A stretch of DNA of 26,776 bases from CAZDBA01 sp964503615 (GTDB lineage: Bacteria; Planctomycetota; Planctomycetia; Pirellulales; Pirellulaceae), in NCBI GenBank assembly GCA_964503615.1, contig CAZDBA010000059.1, positions 1-26,776 of the forward strand. The letters are read 5' to 3'. The position numbers and the translations under genes were made by a program. Position 1 is the first letter of the stretch; each line of letters starts with the position of its first letter. Of the stretch, positions 8,292-16,307 are shown piece by piece. The notes under the pieces were generated by a model. It did not search any database. It had not been told where the DNA came from and worked only from the letters and a program-made list of their open reading frames with translations.

Positions 8292-8945
8292 ATGCTTGAT
8301 TGGCTTTTTCGCAAATCCAATTTTTACCGTTTTCAAGACTCCTTCGGGTTTAGCGCTGCGGCCGTTTCGACAGCGATTCAGGATGCGATCCGTGCCCGCA
8401 TGGAAGTGAATGAAACCGTTCTCCTGCTGGCCCATTTCCCGGACCGATTGAGCGATCTCGAAAAGATGTTGGATCAAGCCAACATTCCCTTTGAAATTGG
8501 AACAAAGCAATTGGACGAAGTGGCCATCGCAAACCTTCGCGAGGAAGTTCCGAATCATGTCATCCTGACCATGGCGGAGATGCTAAATCGCTCCGGCCAA
8601 AAACCTCTTCGCAAGAACGAACCGTCCGTAGCGGTAATGATCGTCGAACGACATCCGATGCCCAAGTATGATCAAGCGATTGTCGACTGGAGCCAGTGGT
8701 TACCATTCCCTGTTCAGCTTGGGTACTTTATGTCACTGGATGATCCCGTTGTTAGCTACGCAATCAACGATCAAGTAAAAGTGCTGCTGTCTCAGTTCGG
8801 CATGGGCGAAAACGAGTTGGTAACCAGCAATTTGGTCTCTCGCAGGATCGAACGGGTATTAAAACGTATGGCTAAGAATGTGGTGAGAGAAGTCACTCAG
8901 GATTCGGCAGCAGAATGGCTGGAAGCAAACTACCTCAGCGAATAA
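8292..8945 (+). CDS. Small protein resembling a SecA C-terminal helicase domain
   Basis: 217 residues, cytoplasmic. The stretch from about 42 to 95 (VLLLAHFPDRLSDLEKMLDQ, then IPFEIGTKQLDE, then HVILTMAEML) follows the order of the second RecA-like domain in SecA: a beta strand, the loop-helix that handles a linear peptide, 'IPHEVLNAKQ' and 'VTIATNMAGR'. The nucleotide-binding residues of that last motif (the GRG arginine finger) are missing, so it probably does not hydrolyse ATP. The C-terminal half (150-217) is helical, without a recognisable motif. Such SecA-like short proteins recur in planctomycetes with no established role. It is translationally coupled to the secreted peptidase upstream. 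The family assignment rests on pattern only. Confidence 0.7.
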   Translation: MLDWLFRKSNFYRFQDSFGFSAAAVSTAIQDAIRARMEVNETVLLLAHFPDRLSDLEKMLDQANIPFEIGTKQLDEVAIANLREEVPNHVILTMAEMLNRSGQKPLRKNEPSVAVMIVERHPMPKYDQAIVDWSQWLPFPVQLGYFMSLDDPVVSYAINDQVKVLLSQFGMGENELVTSNLVSRRIERVLKRMAKNVVREVTQDSAAEWLEANYLSE

Positions 8946-8990
8946 AACTCATGGGACCATCGCTTCGATTTTCCGATCAGTACCGGTTTT

Positions 8991-9007
8991 TTTCGCATAA
9001 TGCGAAA
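8991..9007. repeat. Near-perfect palindrome between genes
   Basis: TTTCGCAT and ATGCGAAA flank a single A, giving a 17-base palindrome, preceded by extra Ts and flanked by GG/CC (8985-9009). It lies 45 bases past the SecA-like gene and 73 bases before the zinc-ribbon gene. It could be a repressor operator or a poor terminator. Confidence 0.5.
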
Positions 9008-9079
9008 CCGATTTCGACCTCCTGAAACTGAATTCTGAGCTAGGCTTTGAATATCCAAAGTCTTGTATCAGGTCTCGTT

Positions 9080-9670
9080 ATGAATTGTGAAAAATGTGGT
9101 GCTGCTTTACAGCAAGTTGCCGAAACCGACTCTTTGGCTTGCGCTAGTTGCAAACAGGCCCCAAATCCGAATCCGGCCAATCCACATGAGCCACTATCTG
9201 CGGTAGGGCAACAGACCGATTTCCTTTGTCCAAAATGCCCGGACCATAACCTTCAGATAGGCGATCTGTTTGGGACTCAAGTTTGCTTTTGCGATCAGTG
9301 TTATGGATTTGTGATTGATCGAGTGTCACTCGGAGAGTTGGTAGACAAACTGCGAGCATCTTACGGTGGTCCTGATGACGCTCCCATCCAAATCAATCCT
9401 GCTGAATTGCACGAGGTTTGCACTTGCCCAGCCTGTTTCGGCAGGATGGAGACTTTTAATTATTACGGTCCAGGAAACGTTGTGCTGGATAGCTGTAATG
9501 AGTGCATGCTAACTTGGTTTAACCAAGGCGAACTTGGCAAGATCATCCGCGCTCCAGGAAGAAGACAGCTTCGCAAATCGAATAACTACGAAAGTGACGT
9601 TCTGCGAAACAGGTTGTACAGCTTGGCGGACTCAGAGCTTGCCTGTGGGATGCTCATGTTGATCCAATAG
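9080..9670 (+). CDS. Multi-zinc-ribbon protein (zf-TFIIB-like)
   Basis: 196 residues from ATG 9080, chosen because AGG (9070-9072) stands 7 bases upstream and the first zinc knuckle begins at residue 3. An in-frame TTG at 9047 would add 11 residues. Three paired Cys clusters are visible: C3/C6 with C21/C24; C50/C53 with C71/C74; and C116/C119 with C139/C142. Each is a zinc ribbon. The CPxC...CxxC with E-L spacing (FNQGELGKII) resembles the zf-TFIIB family of small nucleic-acid- or protein-binding zinc proteins. There is no signal peptide. It is a single gene converging on the next, minus-strand gene with 20 bases between stop codons. A scaffolding or regulatory role is a guess. Confidence 0.8.
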   Translation: MNCEKCGAALQQVAETDSLACASCKQAPNPNPANPHEPLSAVGQQTDFLCPKCPDHNLQIGDLFGTQVCFCDQCYGFVIDRVSLGELVDKLRASYGGPDDAPIQINPAELHEVCTCPACFGRMETFNYYGPGNVVLDSCNECMLTWFNQGELGKIIRAPGRRQLRKSNNYESDVLRNRLYSLADSELACGMLMLIQ

Positions 9671-9690
9671 AATCCAACTAAAACTCGCAG

Positions 9691-10161
9691 CTAACTTTTT
9701 GCGAACTGTTCTCTAAATTGTTGTAGCGGCACCCAGCCCATAGAACCAAAGCCGGCAACGACATAGGCCTCGACGATGTTCATCTGAAAGATCGCAAAAT
9801 CGTGTAGGCCTCCCCATTGTCTTGATTTTGGGTGGCTCTCAAAGTACACAGATTTGGCCGCATCAACCGTTTCGCTACCGACTCTTTCTACGGTTCCAAT
9901 CAACGTTCCTCGGGCGGAAGCAAGAGGATCAGCCCGGTTGTCCGCAATCAACAGCGACGCTTTCGGATTAGATTTAAGATTACGGGTGTGCGTGGCCAAG
10001 GCACTGATCAAAAAGATCGGATCGCCAGATGGCAACACTGCGTAGGGCATCACAGAATTGTAGGGAAAGCCCGTATGCTTGAGCGAATGCGTGGCCATGG
10101 AGGCCACAGAGTTCTTTAGAAGCAAGGAGTGGATGACCTGCGCGAGATCTGGAGAAGTCAT
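9691..10161 (-). CDS. Pyridoxamine-phosphate-oxidase-like flavin protein (HugZ-like)
   Basis: 156 residues from the ATG at 10161; upstream in-frame codons belong to a longer open frame without a better start. The pattern SLLLKNSVASMATHS, then GFPYNSVMPYAVLPSGDP and a cluster LISALATHTRNLKSNPKASLLI, is that of the split-barrel flavin-binding family of PNPOx/HugZ proteins. In HugZ the family degrades heme, and in PdxH it oxidises pyridoxamine phosphate. The fit to GTLIGTVERV and the short C-terminus resemble the HugZ N-terminal half more than PdxH, but the heme-binding C-terminal domain is absent. It is therefore a stand-alone barrel of uncertain substrate. It is divergent from the M49-like peptidase, with a shared 108-base intergenic region. 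Confidence 0.82.
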   Translation of the reverse strand: MTSPDLAQVIHSLLLKNSVASMATHSLKHTGFPYNSVMPYAVLPSGDPIFLISALATHTRNLKSNPKASLLIADNRADPLASARGTLIGTVERVGSETVDAAKSVYFESHPKSRQWGGLHDFAIFQMNIVEAYVVAGFGSMGWVPLQQFREQFAKS

Positions 10162-10269
10162 AAATAGAACCTGAGCTGTGATTTTGCCGCTAGATAGAGT
10201 CTTCTTTTTGTGAGTCCTGCATTCTATGATTAAATGAGCTAGAAACCGACCTAACCTTTGAGTATTTCC

Positions 10270-11991
10270 ATGCCCAAGTGGACACATCGCTTACTTTTTT
10301 GCTTTCTCTTTGCGATTTTGGCAAACCCAAATTTGACTTGGTCGCAAACAAGCCCCACGGACTCAGTTGTTCCCAAGAAGAAACAGGAACACGAAGAAGT
10401 CGATCCCCTTGATATGAAATCCTGGACTAAGTTCACAAGCGTAAAGCTACAGGCTGACCTTAGCCACCTGAGCGAAAACCAGCGCAAGATGATTCCGTTG
10501 TTGATCGAAGCGGGTGAGGAAATGGACAAAGGATTTTGGCGGCAAGCTTACGGCAATCGAAGTGATATTCGATTGCCGGTTGGGTCGGAAACGGTAAATG
10601 CAGCCGTCGCTCAACACTTGAAGATCAACTATGGTCCTTGGGAACGACTGCAAGAGAATCGACCGTTCATCAAAGGAGTCGGTGAAAAACCGCCTGGTGC
10701 CAATTTCTACCCGGTAGATATGAGCAAAGAGGATTTGACAAAACAAGCAGAGGAAAATCCGGCGCTGAAAAGTCTCTACACGATGGTGCGTTGGACTGAA
10801 ACGGGTGACGGGGGATTGATGGCAATACCGTACAGTCAGTTTTTCGTCGAGGAATATACGGTCGCGGCCAAAAAGCTGAAAGCGGCTGCCGCATTGGCCG
10901 AAGATCCACAGTTCAAATCCTATTTACTGGCCCGCGCCGAAGCGCTACTCACTGATGAGTATCAACCGAGCGATATGGCCTGGATGGATATGAAGAACAA
11001 TGCGATCGACGTGGTCATAGGGCCGGTCGAAAACTACGAAGACCAATTGTTTGGTTACAAGACGGCCAACACATGTTACGTATTGATCAAGGATCTCGCT
11101 TGGAGCGAGCGATTGACCAAGTATGCGGGAATGCTTCCCAATTTACAGCGAAACCTGCCGTGTGCGGACAAATACAAAACGGAAAAGCCAGGTGCGAATT
11201 CGGACCTCAATGCGTATGACGTGATTTACTATGCAGGCGATTGCAATTCAGGCTCAAAAACGATCGCGATCAATCTCCCCAACGATTCTCAAGTCCAATT
11301 GTTAAAAGGCTCGCGACGTTTACAACTTAAAAATGCGATGCGGGCCAAGTATGACAAAATCCTGGTTCCGATCGCAGATTTGCTGATCGTCCCAGAACAG
11401 CGAAAACACATCACCTTCAACGCTTTCTTTTCCAACACGATGTTCCACGAAGTCGCCCACGGGCTGGGGATCAAGGAAACGATTACTGGCAAAGGATTGG
11501 TTCGAGATGCATTGCGTGAATCCTCGGGCGTTCTGGAGGAGGGCAAGGCGGATATTCTGGGCCTGTACATGCTGACAACTCTACTGGAGTCGGGCGAAGT
11601 AACTGAAGGAACTTTAGAAGACTACTACGTCACTTTCATGGCCAGCATTTTTCGAAGTGTCAGGTTTGGTTCCAGTTCCACACATGGTCAAGCGAACATG
11701 ATCCGTTTCAACTTTTTTGAGGAACAGGGCGCTTTCACACGCAACGAGGCAGGACAGTACACGGTCGACATCGAAAAGATGAAAGTTGCAATTAGAGCGT
11801 TGTCTGGCAAGATCCTGGAACTGCAAGGCGAAGGCGATTACGGTGCAGCTCGTGAATTCACCAGCGAGATGGCTTACGTGGGCGAAGCGCTCAAGCTGGA
11901 CCTGTCTCGCGTTAACGAACGTGGCATTCCAACCGACATCGTTTTCGAGCAAGGCGTTGAAGTACTGGGGCTGTCCGGCTCAACCAACTAA
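10270..11991 (+). CDS. Secreted M49/dipeptidyl-peptidase-III-like zinc hydrolase
   Basis: 573 residues from the ATG at 10270; an in-frame TTG at 10258 is possible, but the ATG begins the signal peptide (PKWTHRLLFCFLFAILANPN). The zinc site is HEVAH (393-397) followed by GLG. A second motif, EEGKAD (423-428), corresponds to the EECRAE of dipeptidyl peptidase III, with E424 the third ligand. The upstream helix and the segment LRESSGVLEEGKADILGLYM also fit the bacterial M49 'Zn-dependent hydrolase' group. M49 enzymes remove dipeptides from peptide N-termini and are mostly cytosolic, so the signal peptide points to an exported role, probably scavenging peptides in the periplasm. Its stop codon abuts the stop of tadA on the other strand. 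Confidence 0.87.
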   Translation: MPKWTHRLLFCFLFAILANPNLTWSQTSPTDSVVPKKKQEHEEVDPLDMKSWTKFTSVKLQADLSHLSENQRKMIPLLIEAGEEMDKGFWRQAYGNRSDIRLPVGSETVNAAVAQHLKINYGPWERLQENRPFIKGVGEKPPGANFYPVDMSKEDLTKQAEENPALKSLYTMVRWTETGDGGLMAIPYSQFFVEEYTVAAKKLKAAAALAEDPQFKSYLLARAEALLTDEYQPSDMAWMDMKNNAIDVVIGPVENYEDQLFGYKTANTCYVLIKDLAWSERLTKYAGMLPNLQRNLPCADKYKTEKPGANSDLNAYDVIYYAGDCNSGSKTIAINLPNDSQVQLLKGSRRLQLKNAMRAKYDKILVPIADLLIVPEQRKHITFNAFFSNTMFHEVAHGLGIKETITGKGLVRDALRESSGVLEEGKADILGLYMLTTLLESGEVTEGTLEDYYVTFMASIFRSVRFGSSSTHGQANMIRFNFFEEQGAFTRNEAGQYTVDIEKMKVAIRALSGKILELQGEGDYGAAREFTSEMAYVGEALKLDLSRVNERGIPTDIVFEQGVEVLGLSGSTN

Positions 11992-12462
11992 CTACTTTTT
12001 GCCTTGAGCACGTTTTCCCTGAAAGAAAGCGGTCAGTATTTGACCACATTGCTCGGCCATGATACCGGGAACGATTTCGCAACGATGGTTCAAGCGGTCA
12101 TCGTTGAGCAAATGGAACATTGATTGAACGGCTCCCGCTTTCATGTCGGTCGCTCCGTAGACAACATTGGGGATTCTCGACTGCAGAATCGCGCCCGCGC
12201 ACATCGGGCAGGGTTCCAGGGTCACATACATCGTACATTCTTCCAGACGCCAATCGCCGATGGCATCCGCAGCTTGGGTAATCGCGAGAATCTCTGCGTG
12301 GGCGGTGGGGTCTCTGAGCTGTTCGCGTTGATTGTGTGCAGCACCGATCACCTTCCCGCCTCGGACGATGATCGCGCCGACAGGAACTTCGTCTTCTCCG
12401 TAGGCATACATCGCTTGTTGTAACGCCATTTGCATGTAGTGATCGTGCGGTAAGATTTCCAC
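11992..12462 (-). CDS. tadA: tRNA-specific adenosine deaminase
   Basis: 156 residues. It converts the wobble adenosine (A34) of tRNA-Arg(ACG) to inosine. The zinc and catalytic residues are visible: H55 with E57 in the HAE motif and C85/C88 in PCPMC, with the usual AHNQREQLRDPTAHAE substrate region. The length is normal. The start is GTG at 12462, because the family usually opens with about 8 residues before the first helix (HYMQMALQQAM). The gene overlaps its neighbour tightly: the DUF1080 gene ends 3 bases upstream of this GTG, so translation is likely coupled. The name clash with the pilus ATPase TadA is only in nomenclature. Confidence 0.96.
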   Translation of the reverse strand: MEILPHDHYMQMALQQAMYAYGEDEVPVGAIIVRGGKVIGAAHNQREQLRDPTAHAEILAITQAADAIGDWRLEECTMYVTLEPCPMCAGAILQSRIPNVVYGATDMKAGAVQSMFHLLNDDRLNHRCEIVPGIMAEQCGQILTAFFQGKRAQGKK

Positions 12463-12465
12463 CGG

Positions 12466-13218
12466 CTATTTCCCAACTTGAGTCTTGGAGGCTGGTTTCA
12501 ATTGCTTGAGGACAATATTCCGATAGGCGACAGCCGATTCAAACGCGCACAAGCCGAGTGGACGGCAAGCGGTGACATCGGGTCGGATGGAGATTTCATG
12601 CCCCTTGAGTTCTTGTCGGATCACTTCTTCGTCGTCGATCCAGCAAACGATCGCTTCGTCCGTTACCTTTAATCTGATTTTGTACCAGCGATCGTCTTTC
12701 AGATCCATCACGCAACTCGTATCGTTACTCGAAGCGTCCAGCCCATCGACGCAGGACAGCCCAACTGTCGCACCGGCCCATCCTGCCACGATCAATGTGC
12801 AATACGATTCCTGAACAGGAAACGTAAGCCCACAAAAAAAGTCGATCCCGTCTGTGCGTTTGGCTTCTAAAGAAATCTCGTAGTTCGAGGTAGGCAGTTT
12901 CTCATCGCGGTTTCGGTTGATCCCCGCCAACGGCGATCCCATATCCAGCACGATCTCACCGTCGACAACTTTGGCTTCGACCTGCCCGCCAAAATCCGTT
13001 TGCAACCAACCTGCCAACGATTCACCATCGAACAAGGAAGTTTCGCTCATCTCTTCGACAACCTGCTCGTCAGTTTGGGAAGCCGCCTCTTTTTGAGATG
13101 TCTCTGTGTCGTTAGTCGCAGACTGTTTCTGACAGCCAATGCAAATTATCGCGCAAATTGCGGAGGCGAGAATCGCCGTTCGAATTCGACAACGGCCAGA
13201 GTGTGTTTTGATGTTCAT
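12466..13218 (-). CDS. DUF1080 (3-keto-disaccharide hydrolase-like) lipoprotein
   Basis: 250 residues from the ATG at 13218. An upstream GTG at 13248 lies inside the terminator hairpin and is rejected. The signal peptide ends in a lipobox-like ICIGC (Cys 29 would be lipidated). A Ser/Thr/Glu/Gln linker follows, then the DUF1080/LamG-like domain starting SLFDGESLAGW, with YEISLEAKR, FFCGLTFPV, WYKIRLKV and a terminal FESAVAYRNIVLKQL. This family is expanded in planctomycetes and predicted to act on sugars, some members as 3-keto-glycoside hydrolases. The active-site residues are not obvious here, so binding rather than hydrolysis is possible. Sugar substrate unknown. It lies directly upstream of, and is coupled to, tRNA deaminase, an unrelated housekeeping gene. 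Confidence 0.85.
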   Translation of the reverse strand: MNIKTHSGRCRIRTAILASAICAIICIGCQKQSATNDTETSQKEAASQTDEQVVEEMSETSLFDGESLAGWLQTDFGGQVEAKVVDGEIVLDMGSPLAGINRNRDEKLPTSNYEISLEAKRTDGIDFFCGLTFPVQESYCTLIVAGWAGATVGLSCVDGLDASSNDTSCVMDLKDDRWYKIRLKVTDEAIVCWIDDEEVIRQELKGHEISIRPDVTACRPLGLCAFESAVAYRNIVLKQLKPASKTQVGK

Positions 13219-13239
13219 GCAGAAATCATGCAACAAAAG

Positions 13240-13266
13240 AAACCGCACGTCAAACGACGGCGGTTT
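13240..13266. terminator. Bidirectional intrinsic terminator closing the tad block
   Basis: AAACCGC-A-CGTC pairs with GACG-GCGGTTT around a 4-base loop, with one bulged base. On the minus strand the stem is followed by TCTTTTGTTG. On the + strand it is followed by T and then, after a few bases, TTTTT. It separates the CpaE/TadZ gene from the DUF1080 gene and indicates that the tad transcript ends here. Confidence 0.88.
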
Positions 13267-13304
13267 TGAATGAATTTTTGCAGTGTCGGGCTGTGCTAAA
13301 AAGT

Positions 13305-14498
13305 TTAGCCTTTGTTTAAAAACGGAAGCCAGCTTTTCTTGCCGCTCTCATCTCCTTCAGGAGTCGCTCCGTTTTTGCCACAGAGCTTGTCCGCCAATTC
13401 GTTGATCTGCTGTGTGATCGCCAGCTTTTTATTGCTAGTAATCAGGGGAACTCCGTTGTTGCGACAATCGGCAACGGCACTGTAGTTGTTGGGAATCCGC
13501 CAGAAAATCTCTCGATTGATCGTCTCTTCGGCATTGCTGGAACTGATTTGCGACTTGTCCAAACCACTTCGGTTGACAACGATTTTGACTCGCTCTGAAA
13601 CGCCTTCGTAGTTTTCTAGCGATGTCAACAATCTAACCACGTTTCTTAGACACGGAAGATCTAACTGAGTCAGCAACAGAACATGCTCAGACATTTCGAT
13701 CGCACATAGATCCAAACGATTGTACGACTTGGAAAGGTCAATCACCAAATGGGTGAAAGAAGCTTTCAGAAGTCCCAAAACTCGCTTGAAATCTTCCGAT
13801 GTGATCGTCTCCATATCATTTAGTTGAATGGGACGTGGTAACAAATAGACACCCGTATCATGCTTCGTCAGCGACTTGCGAAGCAAGGCAAGATCCAAGC
13901 GGGAGACATTTTGTGAGACATCGAGCAAAGTGTAGTCGGGGATCATATCCAGAAAGACATCTGCGTCTCCCAGGCTCAAGTCCAAGTCAACCATCACGAC
14001 CGAATTTTCCGGGTGCCGAGCAATTCCACAGGCAAGATTGACAGCAACGGAAGTTGCTCCAACTCCTCCTGAGGCCCCTGCAATTGAGATGATTGAACCC
14101 GACTTGGACCGTGAAGTTCCGCCTCCTGCAGAGGACACTCGATCTAAAGCATTTACTAGCTCTTCAATCTGGACCGGTGAGTTGAGGAATTCCGCTGCAC
14201 CCGCTCGCATCGTTTTGAGGATCAACTGCCCGTCTGTTCGGGCACTCATAACAATGATTCCAGTATCTGGATGAGCAGCTTTGACTTCGGCGATTAACTC
14301 AAGCGCCCTTTCCTCGTCCGAGTCGATTGCGATCAACGCCACATCGGGTGTGGTTTGATCTACAATTTCTTTGAAGAAATCATATCGAGCACAATCCGCC
14401 TCCAACCATACTTGGTCCATTCCAACCAAATAACGTTTGAGGTTCTCTTTCGAAGTTTCGTCAGGGTCGCAGATCGAAATTCTTAGTGTTCCGCTCAT
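13305..14498 (-). CDS. cpaE: CpaE/TadZ-like pilus-localising ATPase
   Basis: 397 residues from ATG 14498; an in-frame TTG at 14549 is less likely. Residues 1-120 form an atypical receiver-like domain (LRISICDPDE, VALIAIDSDE, IIVMSAR) and 133-390 a ParA/MinD-type domain. The P-loop region is GASGGVGATS (141-150), followed by VMVDLDLSLGDADVFLDM (168-185), which is the CpaE/TadZ signature. The two lysines of a MinD P-loop are both absent, so ATP hydrolysis is doubtful. Family members mark the pole where the Tad pilus is built. The gene follows CpaC in the same direction. A bidirectional terminator comes directly after it, so no cpaF follows. Confidence 0.9.
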   Translation of the reverse strand: MSGTLRISICDPDETSKENLKRYLVGMDQVWLEADCARYDFFKEIVDQTTPDVALIAIDSDEERALELIAEVKAAHPDTGIIVMSARTDGQLILKTMRAGAAEFLNSPVQIEELVNALDRVSSAGGGTSRSKSGSIISIAGASGGVGATSVAVNLACGIARHPENSVVMVDLDLSLGDADVFLDMIPDYTLLDVSQNVSRLDLALLRKSLTKHDTGVYLLPRPIQLNDMETITSEDFKRVLGLLKASFTHLVIDLSKSYNRLDLCAIEMSEHVLLLTQLDLPCLRNVVRLLTSLENYEGVSERVKIVVNRSGLDKSQISSSNAEETINREIFWRIPNNYSAVADCRNNGVPLITSNKKLAITQQINELADKLCGKNGATPEGDESGKKSWLPFLNKG

Positions 14499-14546
14499 GC
14501 TTGATAACTCTTGTAAGTTTGAACTTAAAAAATACTGTCGCTTAAT

Positions 14547-14573
14547 CAAAGCCCGGCAGGCTACCGGGCTTTG
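14547..14573. other. 10-bp hairpin between cpaC and cpaE
   Basis: CAAAGCCCGG (14547-14556) and CCGGGCTTTG (14564-14573) form a perfect 10-base-pair stem with a 7-base loop. No T run follows on the transcribed (minus) strand, so it is more likely an attenuator or mRNA-processing element than a full terminator. Confidence 0.7.
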
Positions 14574-14619
14574 AATTGTTAAGGCAAGGATCTGAATTCA
14601 TTCGATCCTCAATCAAAGC

Positions 14620-16152
14620 CTATCTTGTACCACTTCCCGCAGCAGCAGCAGGGCCAGCAGGCCAATTAAATCCGCCTTGAGCAGGAATGCCGCTTGGGGC
14701 TCCTTGTTGTATACCAAAGTTCCCTGGTCCCAAGGATGGAGCAACTTGCTGCGGCAATACTTGTTGGTGGTTCATGCCAGCGTCTACTGGAAATCCTGAG
14801 AAACCTCCAACAGGCTGTGGTTGAGGAATAACGCAATCGTCTTGACAACCAGGAACCTCAAGATGTCCATTTCGATAGAACTCAACATCGGATGGAGTGG
14901 ACGAAGTCCGACCTGGCAATGTCCCAATATCACCCACAGGAACGTCTGTGACAAACCGAGGAGTGATCATGAATACCAGCTCAGTTTCATTACGTTGGTC
15001 TTGTTTGTTACTGAAAAAGGTGTTGATGATAGGCTTGTCCATGAAGTGAGGAAGTCCACTATGTTGTGATTCAATTTCCTCTCGGTAGTCACCAGCAAGT
15101 GCTAACGTGTGACCAGCCCGCATCCGAACGCCCGTGTTAACACGACGAACTCGGAAGCCAGGGACTCCTTCGTTGTTGGCCAGCGTGTTGTCGACTTCGG
15201 AAACTTCCGCACGAACTTCCAGAGTCATTTCGCCCTGACCATGAATAATTGGAACCATGTCCAGCTTGGTACCGAAAGATCGAAATTCGATTGAACTCGT
15301 CAAGCCGTTAGCAATCGTAATTGGAATCTCACCACCGGAAAGAAACTCGGCAGGTCGGCCATTCTCAGCCGTCAGAACAGGCTCGTCCAATAGCTTCGCA
15401 ATGGCACGATTCTCCAAGGCTTGAACAAGGAGTTCAAGCCTTCTGTTGTCACCAAAGATTCCCAAACGATAGTTCAGGTTGGTTCCAGTTCCGTCAGCAA
15501 AGTTTGAAATAATATCTGAGAATCCAGCGACTGCTTCGACGTCATTACCAAAAAGCGACCAGTCAACTCCCAGTTCTCTCAGCTTGGATCGAGATACTTC
15601 ATAAACTTTGACCTTGATGGCAACCGTTTGACCGCCGCCGACCGTCATTTGGTTTAGGACATTGGTAGGAAAGTAGTCTCGGGCTACGAGCATGATATTG
15701 TTAATATCGGCTGTTCGCGCCACTTCACCATTCAGTACTACACCCGTGTTCAAAGCATGCACACCAACGTTGGCACTGGGAAAGTGTGTATGGATCGCTC
15801 GTTGAAGTTTGCGAACGTCAACAGTCACATGGACATTGATGACGTGCAAATTTCGCTCCGAGTCACTGACCGTCAGTGTCGAAATGCCTGGCTTGAGGCC
15901 GCTAATTAGAATCTCAACAGGTGAGACAGGTGTTGCCTTGATAATGTCTGGATTCTCAACCAGCAACTCAGGCACCTTAAAATCGAAATGCAATCGGCGA
16001 CTACCGCCTGTTGGAATTTCGACAGTCTGAGTGTTTGCCTCTTCATTTGAGGAAGCAGTAAACTGAAAACAGAAGGCTTGTTTTGCTTCCAAGCCGATGC
16101 TGATTGTGGCCAACATTGCCACAACCAGACTTAGAGCGTTTCGCTTAATCAT
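14620..16152 (-). CDS. cpaC: Tad pilus secretin
   Basis: 510 residues with a signal peptide. Residues about 45-115 are the pilus-formation N-terminal domain (GGSRRLHFDFKVPELLVENP). About 116-180 form a BON-like domain (GVHALNTGVVLNGEVART). About 195-400 are the secretin domain, with GGEIPI, SIEFRSFGTKLDMVP, VRRVNTGVRMRAGHTLALAG and a terminal ETELVFMITPR strand. The protein forms the outer-membrane channel through which the Flp/Tad pilus leaves. A Pro/Gly/Gln/Ala-rich tail of about 90 residues follows the secretin domain and is not usual for CpaC. The ribosome site GAGGA is 8 bases before the ATG. The gene lies between cpaB and cpaE with structured gaps on both sides. Confidence 0.95.
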   Translation of the reverse strand: MIKRNALSLVVAMLATISIGLEAKQAFCFQFTASSNEEANTQTVEIPTGGSRRLHFDFKVPELLVENPDIIKATPVSPVEILISGLKPGISTLTVSDSERNLHVINVHVTVDVRKLQRAIHTHFPSANVGVHALNTGVVLNGEVARTADINNIMLVARDYFPTNVLNQMTVGGGQTVAIKVKVYEVSRSKLRELGVDWSLFGNDVEAVAGFSDIISNFADGTGTNLNYRLGIFGDNRRLELLVQALENRAIAKLLDEPVLTAENGRPAEFLSGGEIPITIANGLTSSIEFRSFGTKLDMVPIIHGQGEMTLEVRAEVSEVDNTLANNEGVPGFRVRRVNTGVRMRAGHTLALAGDYREEIESQHSGLPHFMDKPIINTFFSNKQDQRNETELVFMITPRFVTDVPVGDIGTLPGRTSSTPSDVEFYRNGHLEVPGCQDDCVIPQPQPVGGFSGFPVDAGMNHQQVLPQQVAPSLGPGNFGIQQGAPSGIPAQGGFNWPAGPAAAAGSGTR

Positions 16153-16171
16153 CCCTGATTCCTCGCGTGAG

Positions 16172-16188
16172 ACCCGGGCAAGCCGGGT
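16172..16188. other. Hairpin next to the cpaC ribosome site
   Basis: ACCCGG (16172-16177) and CCGGGT (16183-16188) form a 6-base-pair GC-rich stem with a 5-base loop. On the minus strand it stands just upstream of the cpaC Shine-Dalgarno sequence, a position that could modulate translation. Confidence 0.55.
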
Positions 16189-16226
16189 TCATTTTAACAA
16201 CAGTTTGCTTAACGGTTTTTCACATT

Positions 16227-16253
16227 AGGTTCCTGTCATCCCTGGCAGAACCT
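16227..16253. other. Bulged hairpin between cpaB and cpaC
   Basis: AGGTTCCTG (16227-16235) pairs with CAGAACCT (16246-16253), leaving one C bulged, around a 10-base loop. This is the middle one of three structures in the 155-base cpaB-cpaC gap. Confidence 0.45.
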
Positions 16254-16262
16254 TATGCGAAT

Positions 16263-16291
16263 CGTAAGACCGGATAAAAACCGATCTTACG
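16263..16291. other. 11-bp hairpin after the cpaB stop
   Basis: CGTAAGACCGG (16263-16273) pairs with CCGATCTTACG (16281-16291) with a single C-A mismatch and a 7-base A-rich loop. In the direction of transcription it begins 16 bases after the cpaB stop codon. No T run follows. Confidence 0.6.
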
Positions 16292-16307
16292 TATTGTTGT
16301 TTCGAAC

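Noticed and set aside
13219..13248. GTG start for the DUF1080 gene, giving 10 more residues
   Set aside because: It lies inside the terminator hairpin and the extra residues precede a complete lipoprotein signal peptide; ATG 13218 is preferred.
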